This document shows, piece after piece, positions 7,962 to 17,312 of a stretch of DNA of 23,745 bases. The notes under the pieces are model-generated. The model did no database searches. It had not been told where the DNA came from and worked only from the letters and a program-made list of their open reading frames with translations. The position numbers and the translations under genes are program-made. Numbering within the stretch: the first letter of the stretch is position 1; each line of letters opens with the position of its first letter. Location: positions 860-24,604 of the IMG/VR virus record IMGVR_UViG_3300030430_003321. One strand, 5' to 3'. The stretch comes from a virus.

Positions 7962-10900
7962 TTATAACTGTTCATGTTCAAATGCTTCGCCAATACCTAA
8001 ATTAGATTGACTTTCTGTGTCTATAGTACCGTCAGTTTCACTATGCATATGCTGTATATAGGCAAAAGCTTTTTCTTCTTTTTTAACAAATTGATTTACG
8101 TTTGGATTATCTATAACACTATTAGTATCAAAAGGCGTTGATAAAATTCTACCTTCACCTCTTTCTGTTTCTAATCGATTACATGTCCAAGCAGGAACTC
8201 TACTATTATCACCTTTAAAATCTCCAACGTAATTTAATGTATTAAAGTTTTTTATAGACAAAGGTGCATCGTTAAAAATAGCATTAACACTAGCTATCCT
8301 AGTAGTTGAATCATTAGTACCGTAAAAATGACAAGCACCAACATTTTCATTGTGATGAAACGCTTTACCATCTCTAAACGTTATGTATTCGTTATTTACA
8401 ATAACACCAGATTCTTGTATAAATCCTTTAAAACTAGACCAACCTTTTACGTTTTCTTTATAAGTAACAGTTATTGATTGATCTGCATTTTTATATACAT
8501 TTTTAGAAGTATTAAAATCATCTTCTACATAATCAAAGTCATAACCAGAATCAAACGTTAAGTTATAATCGTTTTTAGTTTTATCGTAACTACCAACTAT
8601 TCTATAATAATCACTTTTTAATTTATCTCTAAACCAGTCTCTCATACCAGCGTCAGATATAGGTGTTAAACCATCCATTGATAATCTTAATACTGCACCT
8701 CTCTGTTTATCTGTAAAATATGCTCTATAAGAAGACGATGCAAAACTTTCAGGATTTTTAGATATGCCATACTCACCAACAAAAGGCCTTGACTGACCTA
8801 AAACTTTATTAGAAGCCGTTAGCTGAGTGTTGCCATCTGCATTAAATATAAGATCTTTATCAGCAAATATTTGAACTATTTTATCTTCACATAAAGCTAT
8901 TAAGTCACTATTTCTAGCAAATAATTTTTGTATACTACCATATGTAGTATCTAATTCTTTAGTTATATTATCTGCTTGAATAAATTGATTTAAATCGTTT
9001 AAACTTGTATTTTTATTGTATATACCAGAAAATATTAAACCACTAGTTCTTGTATCTTGTTTATATTTTTCTTGTAAAGTTGTAGATACTCTTGCACCAT
9101 TTTTTATAAAAGTTTGATTAAAATCATCTCTTATTCTATTTGATTCTACACCGTTACCAAAGCTAAAAGCGTTAAAATAAGGTAAACCAACTTCTTCTGG
9201 TATGATTTTTACTCTAAATTTAATAATACTATTATAAGAATTTGCAGATGAAGTAGGGTTGGTTGTACCTAATTGTACAACATCTAGTATTTTATATTTA
9301 ATATAACCGTCTTCTTGGTCGTCATAAAACTCCAAAAATTTATTAGTAAAAAATTGCTTTTGATGACTAAGATTTGTTTGAACTCCAGGTACATTGTTAG
9401 GTTGAAAATTAAAACTTTGAGCACCTCCAAGAGCACTTATACCACCGGCTAATTCAACTATATCTCCATCCCAAGATTTTACTCTACAATCAATAGGTTC
9501 GCCAGCAGCGTTGTTGCTTGAATCAACATAAGTATTAGCTATATCCATAGCAGTTCCAGATACTTTAACTTTAGTACCTACTTTAGCCGCTAAATATCCT
9601 TTAGTATTATTTGTTAATTCTACGCCTGATCCATAAGTCGATGTTGTTGTAGAATTAACATCTAGTTTTATAGGATAAGTAGGTGAAGCTTCATAATATA
9701 AATCTAAATCAACTTTTTCTTTTGGTTCTGTTTCAAATATAGCAGGATTATCTTTTATTTCGTTTACACCGTCAGAAAAATCTTGTTCAAAAAATTCTAT
9801 AAAACCAAAATCATCATTAGTACCATCAAAATCAAAATCAAAAGTTTCAGGGTTTATAGAGCATTGTGTTCTAGGATCTTTATCTAATTCTACTATATAA
9901 CAAATTCTTCTGTTATCAGCTCTACCAAACCTACGAACTGCTTCTTCTAATTGGTTAAATCTATTGTTTAGCTCTGTTATATCACCACCCGGCGTGTAGG
10001 CATAAGTATGCCATCTATGATAATGATATGCTACTGAGTTTTCGTTTTGAAACCACTGGCCATTTTGAGCAGCGTTCATATCAACTGTAACAGATAAATT
10101 CCAAGGTGTATGATTATACACTCTTACTTTTGAAGTATTTCTTATTATGAAAGAAGTTCCGCTAGTATCATTGGAAAATCTAAAAACACTACCTGGGGTT
10201 TCTAGTTTATTTATAAATTCTTTATTACCAGGTCTAAAATTACCAAGATCAGGATGACCTACAGGATCCCATTGTGTTTCTGCTTTTATTCTCCAATTAA
10301 CATCACCTCTAGTATTAGGCTCTTGAGGAAACGGTAATACTCTACCAAAACCATCGCTACTAATATTTATTTGTTTACCACAATTTATTATTGATTGAAG
10401 ATCCATGACTCCACCAGGTATTTCTGGAGGGGTTAACTGATTACCTCCAACCTGTCCACCAGGAGAATATGTAGCAGCTACAAAAAAACCGTTACCTATA
10501 GAATAACCAGGTGTTGCTACAAATAAAGGCGCGTCTGGTTCCATTAAATCTACACCTACGCCACCAAAAGATAAATGCATAAAAAATTTACCAGTATCAG
10601 TTCCATAAACATCTCTATAGTTTTGTAAACCAAAAGCATTAATATGATCTGTTTGTTTTTTCCAAACAAGCGGCCAAGGATCAGCAGATCCAACGGAAAC
10701 TCTATTTTTATGACCTGTAACAGTTGTAACTATACCTTGCATACCATTCATTGGTGATCCTAAAGTTGATCTTCTAAATAATTGTGAAACTTTAACGTTT
10801 AATGTAGTAGTTGTTCCATTATCAAAAATATCTTTAAAAACAAATTCACCGCTAGAGTTTGTATAACCAGAGTTATTACTATTTGTGTTTCCATAGGTAG

Positions 10901-13900
10901 GATTAAAGCTCATGCTACGCAAGTTTCCACTAACAGAAGCATCAAATTGTTGTAAATCTACTATTTCACTAGCATAATCACCTCCAAAATCTGAAATAAT
11001 ACTAGTAAATGATCTATATGTATTTCTAGCATTGCTTGGTGTTTCTAAAGGTTGATGCGCAACGTAATGCAATTCATCTATAAACCAATCACTACCATCT
11101 GTACCTTGGTTATTAGTTTCATGATTAAAAAGATCTCTAAAATGTTCAGGTTTAACACTTCGACTTTGCAGAGCGTTTGTTACAGCACCAGTATTACTAG
11201 TTGTGTTTTGACCATAACTATGTGTTCCGCTATATACCCCATCTGAATCTGCTGTATCAAAAAGATTATCGTCTCTAAGACTAAAAGTTTTTGCTCTAGC
11301 AGTAAGAACAGTACCTATTTCAACACCTATCAAAGGTTCTAAGTATTGAGCTGTTATTATATTAGATCTTATTTTCACAAAAAATCTACCTTGAAACTCT
11401 TGCCATTGTCTATTGTCATTTACAAAAAATACTACTTGCAAGTCTTCGTTCAAAATACCAGGCGAAGTTTCTACCCAACTATCAGATTCTTGTATAGGTT
11501 TGTCAAGAGAAACTGTATACACGTCTGCTGTTATTTCTACGTTAACAAATGTATAAACTTCAGAGTTTATAACAGTATTACCCGCAGGATCTATTTTTTT
11601 AAACTTTATACTTAAATCTTCACCTTTATTAAATAGCTGTTGTATACCAACAACTCTTTCGCTTATTAATTGTTCTTTTTTAAAAACTAACTTACGTTGT
11701 CCAGCTGCTGGTTGAAAACTCTCATCTGGAAATAAGTTTTCTATAGACGCATCACCATCAGCATTACCTATAGATCTAAGCTTATCTCTTATAAATTCAG
11801 GCGCTTCGTTTTCTATAGCTATTATTTTAAATTTATTTTCAAGTTGAACTTGAGAATCAGAATCTACAGGTTTTTTAAGTATTATAAAATCTTCTTCTTT
11901 TATTTTATTTCTATCAGCAGAAGGAAAAGAAATCCATAAACTACCATCTTCTTTTGATCTGTAAACTCTATCTAAAACTAAATTATAGTATTCAGAAGAA
12001 GTTTCTTTTATATATAGTTTAAAATAATAAGGGTCAAAACTAAAATCACCACCAAGACTATAAGCGTCAGGAACATTTACATGACAAGGTATATTAGGTA
12101 TATCTAATACTTTTAATCTATGACTTTTAGAAGCAGTACCTTCAAAAGCAACTATAGCGTTTTCATCTGTAGACAAGTTAAAAGGAATCGTAACAGAACC
12201 TCTTTCACCAGAACTAAAAACAGGTGTTTCTCTACCTTGATAATCTAATAAACTCATACCAACTTGATACGTTCTTTGTGATTTTACTGTATTTAAACCA
12301 CCTTCGTCAAAAATTTTATCTATATTACCAAATTTTCTTTCTTCAAAATCTAATTTTAAATCATTTTCGTAATCTTGAACGTTTAGGTTTTGCGTATAAT
12401 TTCCATATATTATTCTACCTGCTGTAAAATCTTGTGCTTTAGCTTTTTTAGGAACATTATCATATATTCGTAAAGTCTGAAGCTCTGGTAAGGCAGCGTA
12501 TATTAAATCTTTAGTTAACTCATAATATCCAGAATTTGTATTATCTCTAGTAGACTGGCTTCCGTCTATAAATGTAAAAGTATTAGATCCATTATTGTCA
12601 ACGCTATGCCAAGAAGCTACATCACTACCATCTGATTTTTTAGGTTTTATAGTGTCTATTGTATATATTATTGGCGAATCATCTGACTTATACAATAAAT
12701 CTATTTCAATAACATCTCTAGGAATACCTTGGTGTACAAAATCTTTTAGTATTATTTTTTTAATATTATTTTCCATACCAGTATTGTATGGTTCTCTAGT
12801 TGGATGAATATTAAATCTACCTGGTAAAAAACCTGCTTGAGTAAAAGGAGCAAAAGAAGAATATTGATTATCTGAATATTTGTATCTGTAAGAAAATCTA
12901 GGAAAAGTTTTTTCAAAAAGTACTTTTGAAAGATCTTCTTTAATAATATTAAAAGAATAAGCTTGATCTAAAATTGAAGTTGATACATTTATAATATCAC
13001 AAGTAATAAGAGCTTTTAAAGGTAAGTTTCTATCTATTGATGAATCAGGAGGGTTAAAAAGTGTTGGGGCACTTGGATCAACGGCTAAACTTGTTATTTC
13101 AAGCCTAGCTTGAACATTTGAAGGAAGACTACCTGTAGCGCCGACTTGACTTAAAAGTAAAATATCACCAACTTCTAGTAAAGGCGCATATGCGTCGTAA
13201 TACTCATCACCTATGCCTTGTCCAGAAGAAGCTACAAAGTTTGTTGCTCCAAAACCAGAGTAATTAGCTTCAAATTTTCCTGTAACAGGGTTTATGCCTA
13301 AAAGATATAAGTTATTTGCAGTACCATCATTTTCAGGATCATATACATCATTAGCTCCAAGAACTTTAAACTCTTCTAAACCAATTTCAAATTGTATTGA
13401 GCTTCCAGCAGTTTTATTTACAAAACTAGCTGTAGGTGTATTATATAAAACTTGTCTTTCTTCACCAGGCACTAACTCTAATGTAATTGGGTTTAAAGGC
13501 CTTGGTTTTATAACTGTTATATCATGTTTAGTTACAGTACCTTTGTCTTCTCCATTAACATATAAATTACTAGTATTTGATAAAGTAATATTAGTATTGT
13601 TTAAAAATTGTGTTATATTTACTACTTTTGGTTCTGTAACGCCATCAGTAAAATATAAAAAATCATCTACAATACTAATGCCTGTTATATAATTTTCTAC
13701 TGTAAATTCTAAAACTTTATTTTGATTGTCACTTAATACAATACCAGTTTCTAAATCACCATTATTATTTTTAAAACATCTCAATATAGCGCTCTGTGTA
13801 TTATCATCTTTAACTAAAAACCAATAAGCAACATCGTTTTTTTCATCTGCTATAGAGCCTATACACTGATAACTATTATTCCAGTCTTGAGCAAGTCCTG

Positions 13901-14069
13901 TAGTTAATTTTTTATTACCCATTATAGGTTGAACGCTACCAACAGAATCTTCATCAGAAGTAGAAACTTGTATATTTAAAGCACCTCTATATTCACCATT
14001 AGGTAATATTTTTTCTTCAAGGTCTAAGTTCATACGACCTTGTGTAAAAGTAGTATTAATCTCTGGCAT
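7962..14069 (-). CDS. Giant tail-hub / stabilisation protein ('muzzle'-like, 2035 aa)
   Basis: A 2035-residue virion protein. Its N-terminus (TFTQGRMNLDLEEKILPNGE, then ALNIQVSTSDEDSVGSVQPI) is the recognisable opening of tail stabilisation proteins of marine and Bacteroidota podoviruses, the group containing the crAss-like muzzle protein. The C-terminal quarter holds a matching block: YGSIQKLFARNSDLIALCED, GEYGISKNPESFASSSYRAY (near residue 1765), FTDKQRGAVLRLSMDG (near 1785) and KGWSSFKGFIQESG…ITFRDGKAFHHN (about 1874-1905). Such proteins fold mainly as beta-propellers and Ig-like modules and close the tail end, releasing DNA on binding. The middle 1200 residues are beta-rich with many Asn, Ser, Thr and Gly and no catalytic motif I recognise; a His/Tyr-rich patch HYHRWHTYAYTPGGD lies near residue 1350. 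The exact fold and role are inferred. Confidence 0.8.
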   Translation of the reverse strand: MPEINTTFTQGRMNLDLEEKILPNGEYRGALNIQVSTSDEDSVGSVQPIMGNKKLTTGLAQDWNNSYQCIGSIADEKNDVAYWFLVKDDNTQSAILRCFKNNNGDLETGIVLSDNQNKVLEFTVENYITGISIVDDFLYFTDGVTEPKVVNITQFLNNTNITLSNTSNLYVNGEDKGTVTKHDITVIKPRPLNPITLELVPGEERQVLYNTPTASFVNKTAGSSIQFEIGLEEFKVLGANDVYDPENDGTANNLYLLGINPVTGKFEANYSGFGATNFVASSGQGIGDEYYDAYAPLLEVGDILLLSQVGATGSLPSNVQARLEITSLAVDPSAPTLFNPPDSSIDRNLPLKALITCDIINVSTSILDQAYSFNIIKEDLSKVLFEKTFPRFSYRYKYSDNQYSSFAPFTQAGFLPGRFNIHPTREPYNTGMENNIKKIILKDFVHQGIPRDVIEIDLLYKSDDSPIIYTIDTIKPKKSDGSDVASWHSVDNNGSNTFTFIDGSQSTRDNTNSGYYELTKDLIYAALPELQTLRIYDNVPKKAKAQDFTAGRIIYGNYTQNLNVQDYENDLKLDFEERKFGNIDKIFDEGGLNTVKSQRTYQVGMSLLDYQGRETPVFSSGERGSVTIPFNLSTDENAIVAFEGTASKSHRLKVLDIPNIPCHVNVPDAYSLGGDFSFDPYYFKLYIKETSSEYYNLVLDRVYRSKEDGSLWISFPSADRNKIKEEDFIILKKPVDSDSQVQLENKFKIIAIENEAPEFIRDKLRSIGNADGDASIENLFPDESFQPAAGQRKLVFKKEQLISERVVGIQQLFNKGEDLSIKFKKIDPAGNTVINSEVYTFVNVEITADVYTVSLDKPIQESDSWVETSPGILNEDLQVVFFVNDNRQWQEFQGRFFVKIRSNIITAQYLEPLIGVEIGTVLTARAKTFSLRDDNLFDTADSDGVYSGTHSYGQNTTSNTGAVTNALQSRSVKPEHFRDLFNHETNNQGTDGSDWFIDELHYVAHQPLETPSNARNTYRSFTSIISDFGGDYASEIVDLQQFDASVSGNLRSMSFNPTYGNTNSNNSGYTNSSGEFVFKDIFDNGTTTTLNVKVSQLFRRSTLGSPMNGMQGIVTTVTGHKNRVSVGSADPWPLVWKKQTDHINAFGLQNYRDVYGTDTGKFFMHLSFGGVGVDLMEPDAPLFVATPGYSIGNGFFVAATYSPGGQVGGNQLTPPEIPGGVMDLQSIINCGKQINISSDGFGRVLPFPQEPNTRGDVNWRIKAETQWDPVGHPDLGNFRPGNKEFINKLETPGSVFRFSNDTSGTSFIIRNTSKVRVYNHTPWNLSVTVDMNAAQNGQWFQNENSVAYHYHRWHTYAYTPGGDITELNNRFNQLEEAVRRFGRADNRRICYIVELDKDPRTQCSINPETFDFDFDGTNDDFGFIEFFEQDFSDGVNEIKDNPAIFETEPKEKVDLDLYYEASPTYPIKLDVNSTTTSTYGSGVELTNNTKGYLAAKVGTKVKVSGTAMDIANTYVDSSNNAAGEPIDCRVKSWDGDIVELAGGISALGGAQSFNFQPNNVPGVQTNLSHQKQFFTNKFLEFYDDQEDGYIKYKILDVVQLGTTNPTSSANSYNSIIKFRVKIIPEEVGLPYFNAFSFGNGVESNRIRDDFNQTFIKNGARVSTTLQEKYKQDTRTSGLIFSGIYNKNTSLNDLNQFIQADNITKELDTTYGSIQKLFARNSDLIALCEDKIVQIFADKDLIFNADGNTQLTASNKVLGQSRPFVGEYGISKNPESFASSSYRAYFTDKQRGAVLRLSMDGLTPISDAGMRDWFRDKLKSDYYRIVGSYDKTKNDYNLTFDSGYDFDYVEDDFNTSKNVYKNADQSITVTYKENVKGWSSFKGFIQESGVIVNNEYITFRDGKAFHHNENVGACHFYGTNDSTTRIASVNAIFNDAPLSIKNFNTLNYVGDFKGDNSRVPAWTCNRLETERGEGRILSTPFDTNSVIDNPNVNQFVKKEEKAFAYIQHMHSETDGTIDTESQSNLGIGEAFEHEQL

Positions 14070-14073
14070 TTAA

Positions 14074-15540
14074 TTAATGTTTAATTTGTTTTGATTTGCC
14101 TCTAAGTATTTGAGTTATTTCTTCTAATTTAATGTTAGAAAGTCTTAATTTAGCTTGTCTTACAGCTGCAAACTTTTCTCTTTTATATCTACGAACAGCA
14201 TACTCTGGTACGTTTGAACTTGTAGATAATATAGCGTATATAATACTTTTATACATAGCTTCTTCGGCAAGTTTATGAACTTGCATTTCTTCTTCAGTAC
14301 CTAAACTATCACTTATATAATCTATTATTACAGTTTTTCCAGAAATATTAGACGAAAAATGTATTAATCCTTTTAAACTATCTATATAATAAGAACCGTT
14401 ATCTTGTGCGTGCTGCGGATCTATACCATATCTTCTACCAACATTAGCTTCAAATATATGATCGTCATAATCATAATCATGCTGTTTATTTTCATTAGGT
14501 TTATTAGATTTATAATTACCCCAAGTAGTAGATGTTTCCTCATCACCAACTCTAACTATAGATATATTATCTATAACAACATTTAAATCGTCAGAAGTAC
14601 CAGGAGTTGTTAACGTTGACGTGTTGTCAGTTGTACACTCAAGATAAACAGAACTAGGTACATAACCAGTTGAATTATTAAGAATATTATAGTTTCCGTT
14701 CAATCCATCTGCAGTAATTGTTTCTGTATAAGTACCATTAGCACTTCTTGTAGTTGCAAGTGTTGGAATACCATTTTCATCTACTATAACAAAATTATAA
14801 CTTCCAGTAGCATAATTACTTATAGTATACGTTATAGTGTATTGTTCTCCATGTATTATGTCAACCGAATCTTGTCTAAAAGCTTGAGATTGTGGCAAAG
14901 AATATCCTTTTATACTATTGTCTTCATAATACCAACCAGACAAATTAAGAGTAGCTTGTGAAAGCGCAAGACCACTTCCTACAGGAAATGGTGCTGCTTG
15001 AGCTTGACCATCAAATCCTACGTTTAAATTCCAAGCGCCTGGCCCACCTTGAAAATTTCCGTTTTTTATTAAGTTTCCAGAAGGTAATAAACTTCTAAAG
15101 TTATTACTATAATCAAAGTCTTTACCAAATAAAAAATCACCGTTATCGTCTGTTTGATATTTTTGAGGATTTGAAGTTTTACCTAAAGTTGGATATAATG
15201 GTTTTTTTATACCAGCATTATCTACACATGATATTTTAGTATAATTAACATAATCTTGAGGTAATGGCACTGTTAAGCTTGATTGCACTTCTGTTTCTAT
15301 TGACTTGTGAGATTTAAACGTATCAAAACTTAATTCTGCTAAAGCTCTTTGCGCGTGAAAATTAACTTGCATACGATCAGCTTTGCTAATTAATTTTCCT
15401 TCACCTACGTATCCAATTATAAATTGATTTATTATATCTACTAAAGACACAAATTGATAACTACCAAACTGTATAGGATTATTAGTACTAAGATCTTTAT
15501 TGTTATAATATTCTTGTTGAGTTTGATTTATTAACGCCAT
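14074..15540 (-). CDS. Head-tail connector / ring protein with inserted carbohydrate-binding-like domain (488 aa)
   Basis: The two ends form a connector-type protein. Residues about 27-100 (SYQFVSLVDIINQFIIGYVG, helical AQRALAELSFDTF, then LTVPLPQDYVNYTKI) and about 372-488 (YGIDPQHAQDNGSYYID, GLIHFSSNISGKTVIIDYIS, EEEMQVHKLAEEAMYKSI, ending LRGKSKQIKH) match, from memory, a conserved structural protein of marine and crAss-like phages. Between them, residues about 155-333 read like a jelly-roll carbohydrate-binding module: it opens NLIKNGNFQGGPGAWNL, contains GEQYTITYTISNY and closes VVIDNISIVRVG. In relatives I remember, the two halves are joined by a short linker, so this is a domain insertion. 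The protein probably sits in the neck or tail, with the insertion exposed. It is followed after 4 bases by the giant tail-hub gene. Confidence 0.82.
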   Translation of the reverse strand: MALINQTQQEYYNNKDLSTNNPIQFGSYQFVSLVDIINQFIIGYVGEGKLISKADRMQVNFHAQRALAELSFDTFKSHKSIETEVQSSLTVPLPQDYVNYTKISCVDNAGIKKPLYPTLGKTSNPQKYQTDDNGDFLFGKDFDYSNNFRSLLPSGNLIKNGNFQGGPGAWNLNVGFDGQAQAAPFPVGSGLALSQATLNLSGWYYEDNSIKGYSLPQSQAFRQDSVDIIHGEQYTITYTISNYATGSYNFVIVDENGIPTLATTRSANGTYTETITADGLNGNYNILNNSTGYVPSSVYLECTTDNTSTLTTPGTSDDLNVVIDNISIVRVGDEETSTTWGNYKSNKPNENKQHDYDYDDHIFEANVGRRYGIDPQHAQDNGSYYIDSLKGLIHFSSNISGKTVIIDYISDSLGTEEEMQVHKLAEEAMYKSIIYAILSTSSNVPEYAVRRYKREKFAAVRQAKLRLSNIKLEEITQILRGKSKQIKH

Positions 15541-15544
15541 TTAA

Positions 15545-16261
15545 TTATTGTTTTTCTTGATTAATATCTTTAGTTTCTTCTAATTGACCAGCTTGAAATA
15601 AACTAGGATCTTTTAATGATATTCCTACTAGTTTCAATATATTATTAACTAAGTTTGTTTGTTCTGATTCGTGCAACTCAAAATCGGTACTATTAGTAGC
15701 ATTGTAAGCAAATGCTCCACCAACATTATAACCATTCCATTGTACTGTGACTGGAGTTTTTATATAGTAAGCGCTGTACGTACCATTAAAAACGGTTGCT
15801 GGTAAGAAATTAATTGTATTTTCGTTTATATAATATATTGGTCTATTTTCTGTTGGTCTTGTTAAGGGCGTATTTCTTATAATAGCAAGATCACACATAT
15901 CTATTTTAGTAACAGCTCTATACTTTCTAATTGGAGTAGTTAGCTGATCTATCTCTAAATAAACATCAGATAACATATACATGTCTGTAGTATCTGTTAA
16001 ACTATCGCCATCAGATAAATCTTCTATCTGTTTTTTAAAAGGATTTAATTTTGTTTGGATAATTTCAATAGGATCATTGTATTTTTTTCTATTACCAGGC
16101 CTTCTTTTAAACTGATGTAAATCGTAAAAATATTGTTCAAAAATATCCATTTGAGCTTTATTAGCAAATAAATTAAACTCTGTAGGTGTTAAATAACCTC
16201 TTTGTTCTTTATTAACTAAAGCTTGAACTCTTTGATATACTGTATCTATACTTACCGCCAT
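15545..16261 (-). CDS. Virion connector / ring protein (238 aa)
   Basis: A 238-residue protein recognised from its N-terminus (VQALVNKEQRGYLTPTEFNL, residues 12-31, then AQMDIFEQYFYDLHQF), a pattern widespread in uncultured marine phages and crAss-like phages where it belongs to the head-tail connector or neck-ring set. The N-terminal third is helical, the middle (about 110-190) beta-rich with IYYINENTINFLP and TYSAYYIKTP, and the C-terminus helical and Glu/Lys/Gln-rich. This helix-plus-beta arrangement is compatible with a gp11-like or ring adaptor beneath the portal. The start overlaps the stop of the 50-residue gene and a second connector gene starts 4 bases after its end. Which ring it builds cannot be read from sequence alone. 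Confidence 0.78.
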   Translation of the reverse strand: MAVSIDTVYQRVQALVNKEQRGYLTPTEFNLFANKAQMDIFEQYFYDLHQFKRRPGNRKKYNDPIEIIQTKLNPFKKQIEDLSDGDSLTDTTDMYMLSDVYLEIDQLTTPIRKYRAVTKIDMCDLAIIRNTPLTRPTENRPIYYINENTINFLPATVFNGTYSAYYIKTPVTVQWNGYNVGGAFAYNATNSTDFELHESEQTNLVNNILKLVGISLKDPSLFQAGQLEETKDINQEKQ

Positions 16262-16413
16262 TATTTATTTTTTTTATAAGGAAATACTTTGTTTAACATT
16301 TGTTTTCTTTTATCACAACCACAATCACCACCAGTAATTTTATGTATAAACTTTTTTATACCAGTTGCTGTTGTTATCTTCTCTACAGTATCACCTAAAC
16401 CCTTTGACTTCAT
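16261..16413 (-). CDS. 50-residue CxC miniprotein
   Basis: A complete 50-residue reading frame starting ATG at 16413 and ending TAA at 16261-16263; that stop overlaps the start of the next gene by one base (TAATG), a translational-coupling arrangement. The protein is basic and has an N-terminal helix-like part with TGIKKFIHKITGG, then DCGCDKRKQMLNKVFPY and a Lys-rich end. I recall the DCGCD(E/K)RK…LN..FPY pattern as a small conserved protein or terminal domain in many marine and Bacteroidota phages, always near virion genes; its function is unknown to me. The two cysteines in CGC could bind metal if the protein oligomerises, but one pair alone does not prove it. It is real because of the exact fit in the gap, the overlap with the next start, and the recognisable motif. 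Confidence 0.82.
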   Translation of the reverse strand: MKSKGLGDTVEKITTATGIKKFIHKITGGDCGCDKRKQMLNKVFPYKKNK

Positions 16414-16427
16414 ATAAATATTTTGTT

Positions 16428-16462
16428 GTAGTTGCGATCGCCCCGAAGAGCGACCGCTCTAC
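16428..16462 (-). promoter_or_regulatory. Stable UUCG-capped RNA hairpin without U-tract
   Basis: In minus-strand RNA, beginning seven bases after the stop of the 272-residue gene, GUAG pairs with CUAC at the base. Above a small internal loop (A against AA), GCGGUCGC pairs with GCGAUCGC (one G-U wobble), topped by a U-G and a C-G pair closing a UUCG tetraloop: 14 pairs in all. The wobbles only work in minus-strand RNA. No run of U follows (next bases AACAAAAUAUUU), so it does not look like an ordinary terminator. It ends 14 bases before the start codon of the 50-residue gene. Plausible roles are mRNA stabilisation, a processing site, or control of translation of the small gene. The hairpin is seen; the role is inferred. 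Confidence 0.7.
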
Positions 16463-16469
16463 AGTTTGA

Positions 16470-17288
16470 TTAGTTTAATCTTTTTTCTATATTTTGATAT
16501 ATTTCCATACCTTCATCAGTTTTAAACCAATGTGCTAATGCAGTATATGGATGCTCATCAAATGGTACTGTCATTATTTTTCTATCATTAGAACCCCATA
16601 AAAAGTTTCTTTGATCAGAAGATAATTTAATAATACCAAGCTCAACAGCTTTAATACCAAAGTTTCTAAGTTGAACATTATCATCAGCAGCTAATTCTAA
16701 GAACAAAGCAGGATTATTACGAGCAAATACTAGCAAATCTCTTTTAAGCTCTTTAGAACTCATTTTAGATACACCAGAACCTATTTCTACACGCATAATA
16801 GCTTCTACCATTTCAATATCTAAATCTCTTGCTAAAATTATTGCGTCTGCCTCAAGCTCTAATATTTCTATATCACTAGTAGCTTCTTGCACAGGATTAT
16901 ACTCATAATATATACCATCTTTATGGGGATGATATAAAGATAATAATTTTTGTAAAGTAGTTTTTGATTTTTCTACAAACAAAGCGCCGTTTCTAAAAAT
17001 AACATGTTCTAAACGTTGATCACCTTTCATTTCGTCTACAAAAGGAGTTTTTTGGTTTTGACAATATTTTAATTCTCTTTCATAACCTTTTTCTTCGTCA
17101 AAATAATAAACGTTATTAGTTTTTAACATATAAGATAACGGTTTTTTATTACCTTTTAAATAATAAACTCTATCTTTTACTTCCCATTTAGGTTTTTTAG
17201 TTTCAACTTTTTTAGGTTTTGGTGTTTCAACAACTGGTGTTTCAACAACAGGTACTTCTACCTTTTCATTTTTTTGTTTTTTTGCCAT
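16470..17288 (-). CDS. Conserved phage protein of unknown function, downstream of capsid
   Basis: A 272-residue protein. Residues 1-34 are a flexible Val/Pro/Glu/Lys tract with a repeated VVETP unit. The rest is a folded domain: WEVKDRVYYL (35-44), a FDEEKGYERELKY segment (63-75), TLQKLLSLYHPHKDG (111-125), helical SKMSSKELKRDLLVFA (174-189) and the terminal ALAHWFKTDEGMEIY (250-264). I recognise this pattern from uncultured marine phages, where it also sits near the capsid gene, but no function is known to me. No catalytic motif or membrane segment is visible. Position suggests a head-completion, head-decorating or late regulatory role. It follows the capsid terminator, so it depends on read-through or on a promoter in the 61-base gap, where only A/T sequence is seen. 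Start is ATG with no ribosome binding site. Confidence 0.8.
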   Translation of the reverse strand: MAKKQKNEKVEVPVVETPVVETPKPKKVETKKPKWEVKDRVYYLKGNKKPLSYMLKTNNVYYFDEEKGYERELKYCQNQKTPFVDEMKGDQRLEHVIFRNGALFVEKSKTTLQKLLSLYHPHKDGIYYEYNPVQEATSDIEILELEADAIILARDLDIEMVEAIMRVEIGSGVSKMSSKELKRDLLVFARNNPALFLELAADDNVQLRNFGIKAVELGIIKLSSDQRNFLWGSNDRKIMTVPFDEHPYTALAHWFKTDEGMEIYQNIEKRLN

Positions 17289-17312
17289 AATATAATATAT
17301 AATAAAATTAGT

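Noticed and set aside
16434-16441. GCGATCGC octamer, the HIP1 sequence abundant in cyanobacteria
   Set aside because: I noticed only one copy, and it is explained as one arm of the RNA hairpin; it is no evidence for a cyanobacterial host.
17289-17312. Possible promoter in the A/T-rich gap before the 272-residue gene
   Set aside because: TATA-like strings occur in every gap of this genome; no paired -33/-7 element at proper spacing could be defended.
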